5,930 nucleotides of DNA from Pseudomonadota bacterium (GTDB lineage Bacteria; Pseudomonadota; Gammaproteobacteria; Halothiobacillales; Halothiobacillaceae), in assembly GCA_021795795.1 (NCBI GenBank), contig JAJYPA010000508.1, positions 1 through 5,930 of the forward strand. Direction: 5' to 3'. Position 1 is the first letter of the stretch; each line of letters opens with the position of its first letter. Made by a program: the position numbers and the translations under genes. The notes below the pieces were generated by a model. The model was not told where the DNA came from. It did not search any database and was given only the letters and a program-made list of their open reading frames with translations. This document shows, piece by piece, positions 1 through 5,930 of the stretch.

Positions 1-5
1 AAAAC

Positions 6-29
6 TGAACCGTGCCGGGTTTAATGGAG
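6..29. mobile_element. possible terminal inverted repeat of an IS3-family element (remnant)
   Basis: The window opens with TGAACCGTGCCGGGTTT followed by a TGGAG block. This resembles, from memory, ends of IS3-family elements in proteobacteria (TGAACCG, then CCGGGTTT, then TGGAG). Its orientation, 5'-TG pointing inward, would put the element body to the right. No transposase reading frame exists there, so at most this is a remnant. The match is by eye only, and the boundary with the following DNA cannot be seen. Confidence 0.27.
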
Positions 30-83
30 CCTTTGCGGTGGAAATAGCCACGGACTAAGACACCACATCTGAACGACTAGGAA

Positions 84-102
84 GCAGCGGAAACGGCCAT
101 TC
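84..102 (+). repeat. degenerate 19-bp motif, copy 1
   Basis: GCAGCGGAAACGGCCATTC here matches 15 of 19 positions of the motif at 4221-4239. All four differences are transitions. The copies lie in the same orientation and flank the PRTase-SLOG pair, the lipoprotein operon and the intron remnant. Similar words recur at lower similarity around 127-151 and 165-190. The function is unknown; this may be a dispersed noncoding repeat rather than a recombination site. Confidence 0.3.
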
Positions 103-328
103 CCCTCCAAGTTGCGAACGAGTAGTATCGGCCAGAAGCGGGCATCGGCCCGCCTTAAGCTAGACGGTAGGAAATGGCCATGAGCGGCCCCCAGGTTGAC
201 GCAAAAGACAAGACCTGACCTTCTGCTTCTCAAGGTTGGTTGAACCATTCTCGTGGCACCGACCCTACGGTTCGGCTAATCCCCGCACTCAGGGGAAGCA
301 ACACAAAACAGAATTCCGCACATATTTG

Positions 329-344
329 GCCGGAAAATTCCGGC
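329..344. promoter_or_regulatory. palindrome, possible operator upstream of the PRTase-SLOG pair
   Basis: Two perfect 7-bp arms, GCCGGAA and TTCCGGC, are separated by AA. The dyad lies about 165 bp upstream of the PRTase start, in a gene-free stretch. Short spacing and symmetry suit a dimeric DNA-binding protein better than a terminator, since no T-run follows on either strand. No cognate regulator is encoded in the window. Confidence 0.25.
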
Positions 345-491
345 GGGTGCAGCCTGCTGATGTTCGGACTAGTTACATTCACCAGCTACTTGTAGGGTGG
401 TGGGGGTGGTGCGACTTGGAAAACCAATCGGTGAAAATGTTGATCCAACAAGCAATAAGCCGAAATTCAGAAAGTTGCGGTAACCATTCGC

Positions 492-503
492 AGGAGAGAA
501 GGA
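492..503 (+). promoter_or_regulatory. ribosome binding site setting the start of the PRTase gene at 509
   Basis: The purine run AGGAGAGAAGGA ends 5 nt before ATG 509. It contains an AAGGA core at 499-503 and an AGGAG core at 492-496. No comparable site precedes the upstream in-frame start at 236, so 509 is preferred. Confidence 0.7.
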
Positions 504-508
504 CTCTT

Positions 509-1648
509 ATGCTGATCATCGCCACATCGCCGGACGCAGTAAAGATAAACGGAAAACCTGACCCTGATGTCGTTAAGGCACTGATCGACGCTAAGGCGGC
601 AGGCAACCCTGTCGGCCTGATTTCCAACCATGCGGAACCGGCATGGTTCGAAGATACGTTCGGGGTCAGTGGTGTTCAGTTCCTGTGCACGCGAGGACGA
701 CAAGACGGCCATATCATTTCGGAAAACGCTGAACGTCATTCGCTTCCGCCCTATGACGCCCTGGTTCTCGCAGCAAAACCCGAGGATGTCAGGATGGGTA
801 AGAATGGTGGGGCTGTCCTCATCGCTGCTGGCTGGGGGTCGCAAGACCAGAAAGTCCAAAGTCTCGGGATACGGGTCGACACTGCGGACGAGCTGCGAGA
901 AGTCATCAGCCTTTCTGCGCAGTGGCCGGGAGGTTGGTGGTATACGGCCGACATGCCCGGGTACTCGGTAAGAGCACTTGCCGACCTATCAGGTTACGGG
1001 AAGTCAGATCCGCAAATTGTGTTTTCCAAAAAGCTGACCGCAACGGTGAAAAAAGGAGGGGGGCGGTTGAACGCACTGCTTGCCATCGTAGCGCGGTCAC
1101 TATTAAGCGACGGGTTCGGTGCTGAAAAGGATTTGGTGTGGGGGGTTTACCCTTCGTCGAGCAGCGACAACGACGACGATGAGGTGCTTAGCGACTTCGT
1201 GCATCGCCTGAGGACAACGGTCTCCCGAGTGCGGTATGCGAAAAGGGGTGAACCTCTGTTCTACCGCCATTCACCATCGCCAAAACGATCTATCGGGGGC
1301 GGTGGTGACAGAAAAGATCCAACAGATCAAATCACCACCATCCACCTCAACCCGTTTTATGCAGACAAGGGCCGCCTTGTTGGGAAACATGTTGTCATAG
1401 TGGACGACTGCACAACGTACGGCGTCTCGTTTGGGGTCGCCTCTGCGTTCTTGAAAGCGGCTGGAGCAGCAAAGGTCACCTGCATCGCACTCGGGAAATT
1501 CGGCAACAAAGTTGGTTACTACGAGATCGCCATCAACTCCAATCCATCTGCCCCGGTTGCCGCGACTGGGTTTGAAGCCTCCCGCGTTGGGTTCTCCGGT
1601 GAAACAAACGGTACTTCACAGCATCAACTGCTGTCCTTGATTCCATGA
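509..1648 (+). CDS. HAD-like/phosphoribosyltransferase fusion protein
   Basis: This is a 379-aa cytoplasmic protein with no signal peptide or membrane segment. The C-terminal part (about 185-379) has the type I PRTase signature: a hydrophobic strand followed by acidic and Thr/Gly residues, HVVIVDDCTTYG at 294-305, which in the family binds PRPP. An earlier strand ends in YPSSSS (near 212-217), followed by a disordered acid- and Gly-rich linker. The N-terminal part (about 1-115) resembles a HAD fold. It has an initial strand LIIATSPDAV, a motif-II-like strand VGLISN (35-40), and a late strand LVLAAK (85-90) followed by an AAGWG turn. The canonical DxD of HAD motif I is missing, so phosphatase activity is doubtful. 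The substrate is unknown. The stop codon overlaps the next start (ATGA). HAD and PRTase domains also occur together in predicted nucleoside-like metabolite modules of Ter stress systems. The PRTase call is firm, the HAD call moderate. Confidence 0.82.
   Translation: MLIIATSPDAVKINGKPDPDVVKALIDAKAAGNPVGLISNHAEPAWFEDTFGVSGVQFLCTRGRQDGHIISENAERHSLPPYDALVLAAKPEDVRMGKNGGAVLIAAGWGSQDQKVQSLGIRVDTADELREVISLSAQWPGGWWYTADMPGYSVRALADLSGYGKSDPQIVFSKKLTATVKKGGGRLNALLAIVARSLLSDGFGAEKDLVWGVYPSSSSDNDDDEVLSDFVHRLRTTVSRVRYAKRGEPLFYRHSPSPKRSIGGGGDRKDPTDQITTIHLNPFYADKGRLVGKHVVIVDDCTTYGVSFGVASAFLKAAGAAKVTCIALGKFGNKVGYYEIAINSNPSAPVAATGFEASRVGFSGETNGTSQHQLLSLIP
1054..1069 (+). promoter_or_regulatory. internal Shine-Dalgarno and in-frame TTG at the domain junction
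   Basis: AGGAGG at 1054-1059 lies 7 nt upstream of an in-frame TTG (1067-1069, residue 187), just where the PRTase domain appears to begin. Initiation here would give a separate 193-aa PRTase polypeptide. The run also encodes a Gly-rich linker (KKGGGR), so it may be only a coding coincidence. Confidence 0.3.
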
Positions 1649-2166
1649 TGAAAATCATAGTCGCTGGATCTAGAGACGTAACTAAAAGCGAAGTGAGGGC
1701 GGCGCTACATGCCTGCTCATGGATTGGCTTCGTTTCGGCCGTTGTATCTGGAACGGCACGTGGCGCCGATACGTTCGGTGAGCGATGGGCTGAAGAAAAC
1801 GGGATCGGAATTGTTCGTTTTCCGGCCGAATGGGAAAAGTATGGACGCCGTGCTGGGCCGCTTCGAAACGAAGTGATGGCAAGAAATGCGGAAGGGCTTA
1901 TTGCCGTGTGGGATGGCAGGAGCAGGGGCACGCGCAGCATGATCGACCTGGCCTCTAAGCATGGGTTACGGATCATGGTTTTCAGAACTGACACCAACTT
2001 GGTCGATGACCGTTCACCAAGCGGGGCTATTGCCAATATATGGGAGTACGCCGAAGAGCGAGCCGCGCTGCAGGAGTTCGACGCTGGGATGTCGCGGAGC
2101 GATTCTGAAAGGGAAGCCGCTTCCTCTGCATTAAGGCATTTTGGGCGTGATTACGCGCCCTCATAA
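1645..2166 (+). CDS. SLOG-fold protein, DUF2493/YspA-like (cpYpsA-related)
   Basis: This 173-aa protein shows the landmarks of the family in order. The first strand runs into a nucleotide-binding loop, KIIVAGSRD (3-11). SGTARGAD follows at 35-42, then PAEWEKYGRRAGPLRNEVM (60-78), and VWDGRSRGTR (88-97) before a helix. These are typical Rossmann-like SLOG sites for nucleotides or nucleotide-derived ligands; some relatives of the wider superfamily (LOG) cleave the base from nucleoside monophosphates. No activity can be assigned from sequence. The start has no clear ribosome binding site and overlaps the PRTase stop as ATGA, so translation is probably coupled to the upstream gene. A second ATG follows at 1648. 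Residues beyond about 120 form a tail outside the core fold, and the last 140 nt lie opposite a minus-strand gene. Confidence 0.85.
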   Translation: MMKIIVAGSRDVTKSEVRAALHACSWIGFVSAVVSGTARGADTFGERWAEENGIGIVRFPAEWEKYGRRAGPLRNEVMARNAEGLIAVWDGRSRGTRSMIDLASKHGLRIMVFRTDTNLVDDRSPSGAIANIWEYAEERAALQEFDAGMSRSDSEREAASSALRHFGRDYAPS

Positions 2167-2296
2167 CTTCTACCCAAGCATCAAACAGACCACTGACTTC
2201 CAGAAACTCGGCAATACGCTCACCCAAGGTGTCCATGATCATGGCCTTTACATCTGCAGGAATGGCCTTTTGCGGCAGATTTTCTTCATCACCCAC
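2027..2296 (-). CDS. hypothetical small protein, GTG start, third gene of the minus-strand set
   Basis: This is an 89-aa product I do not recognise. It starts at GTG with GGAGG 8 nt upstream (2305-2309 on the plus strand), a well-placed ribosome binding site. Residues 1-47 look like real protein: an acidic N-terminus (MGDEENLPQ) followed by amphipathic helices (VKAMIMDTLGERIAEFLEV and FDAWVEVMRA). After about residue 55 the sequence becomes basic and low-complexity while it reads antisense through the end of the SLOG gene. The tail may therefore be an artefact of a rearrangement that removed the original stop. It lies 83 nt downstream of the 114-aa gene on the same strand and converges with the SLOG gene over 140 nt. 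Expression is plausible but unproven. Confidence 0.5.
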   Translation of the reverse strand: MGDEENLPQKAIPADVKAMIMDTLGERIAEFLEVSGLFDAWVEVMRARNHAQNALMQRKRLPFQNRSATSQRRTPAARLALRRTPIYWQ

Positions 2297-2304
2297 ATGG
2301 TAAG

Positions 2305-2309
2305 CCTCC
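2305..2309 (-). promoter_or_regulatory. ribosome binding site supporting the GTG start at 2296
   Basis: On the minus strand GGAGG precedes GTG 2296 by 8 nt. It also precedes an ATG at 2298 by 6 nt, but that ATG opens only a 16-codon frame. The site is the main argument that this small gene is real. Confidence 0.45.
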
Positions 2310-2378
2310 GTTACCGGGGAAAACCCAATCCTATCAAAGGGATCCTGCCATATCAGCAGGGTAATTGCCGAATTTAGG

Positions 2379-2384
2379 ATTATA
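2379..2384 (-). promoter_or_regulatory. possible internal -10 box for the 89-aa gene
   Basis: A perfect TATAAT on the minus strand overlaps the stop codon of the 114-aa gene and lies 83 nt upstream of the GTG start of the next gene. No good -35 hexamer is present at 16-18 bp, so this is only a weak candidate for an internal promoter. Confidence 0.22.
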
Positions 2385-2724
2385 GCTTTGCGATGAAGCT
2401 TAGGGCCTGGGTAATGTAATCCACAACCCTTTGGGCTGTGTTGACGTCTGTGATGATTCCCTTGATGCTGGCCTCCTCGACCGTTAGCCCGCTGGTTTCG
2501 GATTTTAGAACTGAAGCGGCTGTATCAAAGATGGCGTCATCGGCCGCGTTTTGAGCATGCAACAGATGCGTAAGGCAAGAGCCGAGTTCAGCATATTCAT
2601 TCGCTAGCTTGATAGCGAATGATGTAGTGGTTGAATCGTTGATCTCTTTGTTGATCAGCTTCTGTGCGCTGCGGATGGCTATAATTGCGTTGGTGACATT
2701 TTCCTGCTGGGGGGCTGTTGGCAT
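2380..2724 (-). CDS. hypothetical helical protein, second gene of the lipoprotein operon
   Basis: This 114-aa protein has no signal peptide, lipobox or membrane segment, so it is probably cytoplasmic. It is rich in Ala, Ile, Thr and Asn, and appears almost wholly alpha-helical with heptad-like hydrophobic spacing. It contains one Cys, in the segment ELGSCLTHLLHAQNAADDA. The start is supported by a strong AGGAGGT (2733-2739 on the plus strand) 8 nt before ATG. The gene begins 30 nt after the end of the lipoprotein gene on the same strand, so the two are almost certainly co-transcribed. The helical, Ala/Gln-rich C-termini of the two proteins look broadly alike, but I cannot show homology by eye. 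The family is not recognised; partner or immunity-like roles are speculation. Confidence 0.72.
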   Translation of the reverse strand: MPTAPQQENVTNAIIAIRSAQKLINKEINDSTTTSFAIKLANEYAELGSCLTHLLHAQNAADDAIFDTAASVLKSETSGLTVEEASIKGIITDVNTAQRVVDYITQALSFIAKL

Positions 2725-2754
2725 GGCGGCACACCTCCTACCGAATAGATGGAT

Positions 2755-3906
<1,152 letters not shown>

Positions 3907-4047
3907 CGGCTCCGCCGGTGGTTGTGCATGAAGCATAAGGTGGCGAAAAGCGGGGGAACGCGCTTCCCGCATAAGTACCTATACCAGGAACTGGGTTTGG
4001 TACGCCTACCTGAGCGGACGCGGAACCTTCCGTGGGCGAAAGTGTGA
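3907..4047 (+). pseudogene. C-terminal fragment of a group II intron reverse transcriptase/maturase
   Basis: This frame reads RLRRWLCMKHKVAKSGG, then TRFPHKYLYQELGLVRL, then PERTRNLPWAKV and a TGA stop at 4045-4047. The RRWL-x-x-KHK block and the terminal GLVRL...RT.NLPWAK ending are hallmarks of the C-terminus of LtrA-type intron maturases, where this region contributes to RNA or DNA binding. Full-length proteins are several hundred residues, so over 85% is missing, including all reverse transcriptase motifs. Upstream of 3907 the frame no longer resembles the family. There is no start codon or ribosome binding site suited to it, so the fragment is almost certainly not expressed as a functional protein. 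The product type is clear despite its small size. Confidence 0.85.
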
Positions 4048-4059
4048 TGTCTTGTCCGA

Positions 4060-4092
4060 GAGCTGGGTGCGGTAACACCGCACGCCCAGTTC
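4060..4092 (+). ncRNA. group II intron domain V
   Basis: The hairpin folds as domain V should. The lower helix pairs GAGCTGGG (4060-4067) with CCCAGTTC (4085-4092), plus T4068 with G4084. The catalytic AGC triad is 4061-4063, and its G4062 forms the expected G-U wobble with T4090. A two-nucleotide AC bulge (4082-4083) separates this from the upper helix GCGGT/ACCGC (4069-4073 with 4077-4081). The loop, AAC, is one base shorter than the usual GNRA tetraloop, which may be a sign of decay. The position 12 nt after the maturase stop is typical. Confidence 0.83.
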
Positions 4093-4095
4093 GAT

Positions 4096-4206
4096 GGGCG
4101 GGATGTGGAAACGGGGTTATGGTTCGGCTATTGAGACACCGCAAACGAAAGGGCGGACAACAGAGTAGGCCGTACCTAACGCTACCGCGTCACATCTCGA
4201 CTCTAC
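4096..4206 (+). ncRNA. group II intron domain VI with bulged branch-point A4200
   Basis: G4096-G4098 pair with C4201-C4203 (one wobble). A4200 is left unpaired, and CGGGATGTGG (4099-4108) pairs with TCACATCTCG (4190-4199) over 10 bp with two G-U pairs. This is the classic domain VI geometry: a bulged adenosine six bases before a 3' end in AC (4205-4206). Further inside, GTTA (4116-4119) pairs with TAAC (4177-4180), and GGTTCGGC (4121-4128) with GCCGTACC (4169-4176) with one mismatch. The domain is thus about 110 nt, much longer than usual. Confidence 0.65.
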
Positions 4207-4220
4207 GTACATACACATAA

Positions 4221-4239
4221 GCAGCGAAAGCGGTCGTTC
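4221..4239 (+). repeat. degenerate 19-bp motif, copy 2
   Basis: GCAGCGAAAGCGGTCGTTC matches 15 of 19 positions of copy 1 at 84-102 in the same orientation. It starts 15 nt after the inferred intron 3' end, between mobile debris and the ApeA-like gene. Confidence 0.3.
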
Positions 4240-4282
4240 AACCCTGGGGTGGGTAGCCGTAGAATCAACTCGAAAGGATGGC

Positions 4283-4301
4283 TCTGGCCAACAAGGTCAG
4301 A
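4283..4301 (+). promoter_or_regulatory. small hairpin in the apeA leader
   Basis: TCTGGCC and GGTCAGA form a 7-bp stem with one G-U pair around the loop AACAA, about 80 nt before ATG 4381. No T-run follows, so it is not a typical terminator. A role in leader RNA structure is possible but unproven. Confidence 0.2.
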
Positions 4302-4380
4302 ACTTCTGTGAGGCAATGTCGGATGTTATGCTGCAGCTTCGGCGCCATTGAAATTACCCTTAGATTTTTCAGAGGCTATC

Positions 4381-5763
4381 ATGAGGATAAATGAAGAATA
4401 TCGGAGAGCTGGCTACTTCTGGTTACCTGACGCTCCCGAAAGAGTGATTCCCGGAAACCTGACGATATCAGACGGCGGCCATATAGAGCTGGAAGTTGTT
4501 GGGTTATTTGATGACAGTACGCGAGCCTTGAATGGAGAAGCTGACATCGGCAGGATAGTCGGTCATATCGAAAAGGACGGACCGGTAACGCTCGATAATT
4601 GCTTCTACCGGAAGAAAAGTATTTCTTTTGGCGCGATTTCTAAATCTATCATACATGTCAACATGGTTTTGTCCGGATTCGCTTACTGCAGAGACCAGCC
4701 GGTTCGATTTAACGCAGTATCGTTCTCGATCGAAGGCTTGGATGAATGGCTTGGAATTTCTGGAATCGATGTAAGATATGACGATGACTATCGTACTGCG
4801 ACTATAAGCTATACGCCACAACCAGAAATCCTATACGAACTCGAGACAGGCTTCAAGTTTCACATTTACTTTGAATACACGCTTCCTGGTTTTCCAAATA
4901 TAACCGAGGCCAGGATAACCCAGAAAGCATATTTTAAGCTGTCGTCGAAAAATGAAAGAGATATTTCTGATTTTATTGATATTATTCACAAAGTTACTTT
5001 TCTACTTTGTTTTGCGGTTGACGCAACGGTGGCTGTGAGAGATGTATCAGCTATTTCAGATGCTATCGTGATTAATGTTCCAGAAGGAAAAGCGGAGCCA
5101 ATTCCAATTAAGATCTATTATCCGAGCGTTTCTTTCTCCGGAGAGGTGCCAAAGATATCCTGGCATACAATGGTATTTAGATATGGACAGATTCGTGAAA
5201 ACGCAGAAAGCATAATTAATAACTGGCTTAAAGCGTACACTGTGATTAATCCAGCGCTTGGCTTATATTTTTCTGCCGTCACGGGCTCCCACACGTATCT
5301 CGAAGGCAGGTTTTTAGCGCTCGCTCAAGGCCTAGAAACCTACCATAGACGAACCTCACCTGAAACCCTAATGGAGGAGGATCGCTTCAGGCCGCTTTTA
5401 GCGCTGTTATTGTGTAAGTGCCCGAAAGTTAACCGGAGATGGTTGCGTGGCCGATTAATTCACGGGAACGAAATAAGTCTTGGAACAAGGATCAAAAAGA
5501 TAATAGAACCATTCAAGGGGCACATAGGAAATAGCAATCAACGTAACAGATTAATCTGGAAGATAGTAAATACTAGAAATTATTTGACCCACTATAGCGA
5601 AAGCCTTGAAGCGGAGGCAGCACATGGGATGGAGTTATGGGAGCTTTGTAAAAAGATGGAAGCAATATTTCAGCTTTATCTTCTAAGACAGCTAGGATTT
5701 TCCAACGATGAGATCATCACTGTTATCGATGGGAACTATAAGCTTAAAAGCAAGATGTCATGA
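4381..5763 (+). CDS. apeA: ApeA-like HEPN anti-phage protein
   Basis: This 460-aa soluble protein has the two-part layout of the ApeA family. The N-terminal domain (about 10-280) opens with the characteristic GYFWLPDAPE...PGNLTI...GHIELEVVGLF (11-43), then IVGHIEKDGPVTLDNC (59-74). The C-terminal HEPN domain (about 285-445) contains YLEGRFLALAQGLETYHRR (306-324) and the HEPN RNase motif R-x4-H as RNYLTH (R399, H404). A second R-x4-H, RGRLIH (356-361), is also present. ApeA was described as an anti-phage effector with a predicted HEPN ribonuclease; RNA cleavage and abortive infection are the expected mode, not shown here. ATG 4381 is preferred, with AGAGG 5 nt upstream; an in-frame TTG at 4348 would add 11 residues but has no ribosome binding site. 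A/T-rich codons (AGA, ATA, TTA) point to separate acquisition. It stands alone, as ApeA usually does. Confidence 0.87.
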   Translation: MRINEEYRRAGYFWLPDAPERVIPGNLTISDGGHIELEVVGLFDDSTRALNGEADIGRIVGHIEKDGPVTLDNCFYRKKSISFGAISKSIIHVNMVLSGFAYCRDQPVRFNAVSFSIEGLDEWLGISGIDVRYDDDYRTATISYTPQPEILYELETGFKFHIYFEYTLPGFPNITEARITQKAYFKLSSKNERDISDFIDIIHKVTFLLCFAVDATVAVRDVSAISDAIVINVPEGKAEPIPIKIYYPSVSFSGEVPKISWHTMVFRYGQIRENAESIINNWLKAYTVINPALGLYFSAVTGSHTYLEGRFLALAQGLETYHRRTSPETLMEEDRFRPLLALLLCKCPKVNRRWLRGRLIHGNEISLGTRIKKIIEPFKGHIGNSNQRNRLIWKIVNTRNYLTHYSESLEAEAAHGMELWELCKKMEAIFQLYLLRQLGFSNDEIITVIDGNYKLKSKMS

Positions 5764-5845
5764 AGCCTAACTATCACATCGTTTCCGATGGATTACCTAT
5801 CCACTCCACTAAAGAGTAAGTCTCAGCTCACGTTAAGAGTTTCCA

Positions 5846-5930
5846 TCAGACATTGTCCTCAGTGACGATATCGCGCCAAAGCCTTGCTGTGGCGAACAAA
5901 GAAAGGTGTTTGACGTTTGTTGTGGCAATA
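5846..5930 (-). CDS. possible C-terminal fragment of an unknown gene (partial at right edge)
   Basis: On the minus strand a frame is open from the window edge for 27 codons, ending in ATARLWRDIVTEDNV and a TGA at 5846-5848. Its composition looks protein-like but matches no family I recognise, and 27 codons are too few to be sure. If real, it converges with the apeA-like gene with about 80 nt between the stops. It could equally be noncoding. Confidence 0.22.
   Translation of the reverse strand, partial: IATTNVKHLSLFATARLWRDIVTEDNV

Larger units (their letters stand above)
30..508. other. gene-free leader region with degenerate GC-rich motifs
   Basis: No convincing gene is seen here. A frame open from 236 runs into the first gene, but its 91 extra residues are compositionally odd (W- and R-rich), have no ribosome binding site at 236, and precede a much better start at 509. 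Minus-strand frames also look non-coding. The stretch carries several loosely related motifs of the form GAAA-CGGCCAT (around 89-101, 134-145 and 169-182) and one compact palindrome at 329-344. It presumably holds the promoter of the PRTase-SLOG pair, but I could not identify a convincing -35/-10 pair. Confidence 0.5.
3907..4206 (+). mobile_element. 5'-truncated group II intron (3' remnant)
   Basis: In order, this holds the last 46 codons of an intron-encoded maturase, then ribozyme domain V (4060-4092) and a long domain VI (4096-4206) ending in AC. The 5' ribozyme domains I-III and the reverse transcriptase domain are absent from the window, so the copy cannot splice or move by itself. It could have arisen from an incomplete retrohoming event or a later deletion. 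The intact 3' boundary is inferred at 4206, followed by flanking DNA starting GTACATACAC. The intron class is not assigned. Confidence 0.8.
4207..4380. other. leader region of the apeA-like gene
   Basis: This DNA follows the inferred intron 3' end. It carries motif copy 2 (4221-4239), a hairpin (4283-4301) and AGAGG at 4371-4375, 5 nt before ATG 4381. No coding frame is supported and no convincing -35/-10 pair was found. Confidence 0.4.

Noticed and set aside
21..248. 75-codon minus-strand frame at the left edge
   Set aside because: Arg-rich translation with no domain resemblance, no supporting ribosome binding site, and no transposase motifs despite the possible IS end.
236..508. 91-codon N-terminal extension of the PRTase gene
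   Set aside because: There is no ribosome binding site at 236, the composition is unlike protein (clustered W, R and H), and a strong site precedes ATG 509, where the fold also begins.
2143..2160. GGGCG/CGCCC inverted repeat as a terminator of the SLOG gene
   Set aside because: No T-run follows on the plus strand, and on the minus strand it is followed by A residues; it also lies inside coding sequence.
4325..4331. GTTATGC as an integron attC core
   Set aside because: No matching RYYYAAC core or paired inner sites at attC spacing were found, and no integrase is seen.
4348..4380. TTG start for the apeA-like gene
   Set aside because: No ribosome binding site precedes it, the 11 extra residues are unlike the family N-terminus, and ATG 4381 has AGAGG at 5 nt.
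5777..5790. CATCG-TTTC-CGATG hairpin as a terminator of the apeA-like gene
   Set aside because: The stem is only 5 bp and no T-run follows.

Overview
The window looks like an accessory stretch of a Gram-negative bacterial chromosome or plasmid, most likely proteobacterial. It encodes a lipoprotein with a clean lipobox, retains pieces of a group II intron, and starts with what may be the end of an IS3-type element. No rRNA, tRNA or housekeeping gene allows a genus to be named. Base and codon use change between blocks: the last gene is visibly richer in A/T and in AGA/ATA codons than the first two, which fits a patchwork of acquired DNA.

Layout. Positions 1-508 hold no convincing gene: a possible IS end, degenerate GC-rich motifs and one short palindrome. 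Positions 509-2166 (+) carry two genes overlapping by ATGA. The first is a degenerate HAD-like domain fused to a phosphoribosyltransferase (PRTase); the second is a SLOG-fold protein of the DUF2493/YspA type. Positions 2027-3648 (-) carry a convergent three-gene set: a 297-aa lipoprotein, a 114-aa helical protein and an 89-aa small protein with a GTG start. I recognise none of these three. Positions 3649-3906 hold the lipoprotein promoter region and unassigned DNA. Positions 3907-4206 (+) are the 3' end of a group II intron: the last 46 maturase codons, domain V and a long domain VI. Positions 4381-5763 (+) encode an ApeA-like anti-phage HEPN protein. A possible C-terminal gene fragment (-) runs off the right edge.

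How the genes may work together. The coupled PRTase and SLOG genes are the best candidate for an undescribed system. PRTases make nucleotides or nucleosides from PRPP and a base, while several SLOG proteins bind or cleave nucleotide-derived ligands. Tight coupling suggests synthesis and sensing (or breakdown) of one nucleotide-like metabolite. This is inference. The nearby ApeA homologue, a predicted abortive-infection RNase, and the mobile-element debris support a defence or genomic-island setting. The lipoprotein operon is a second unexplained unit.
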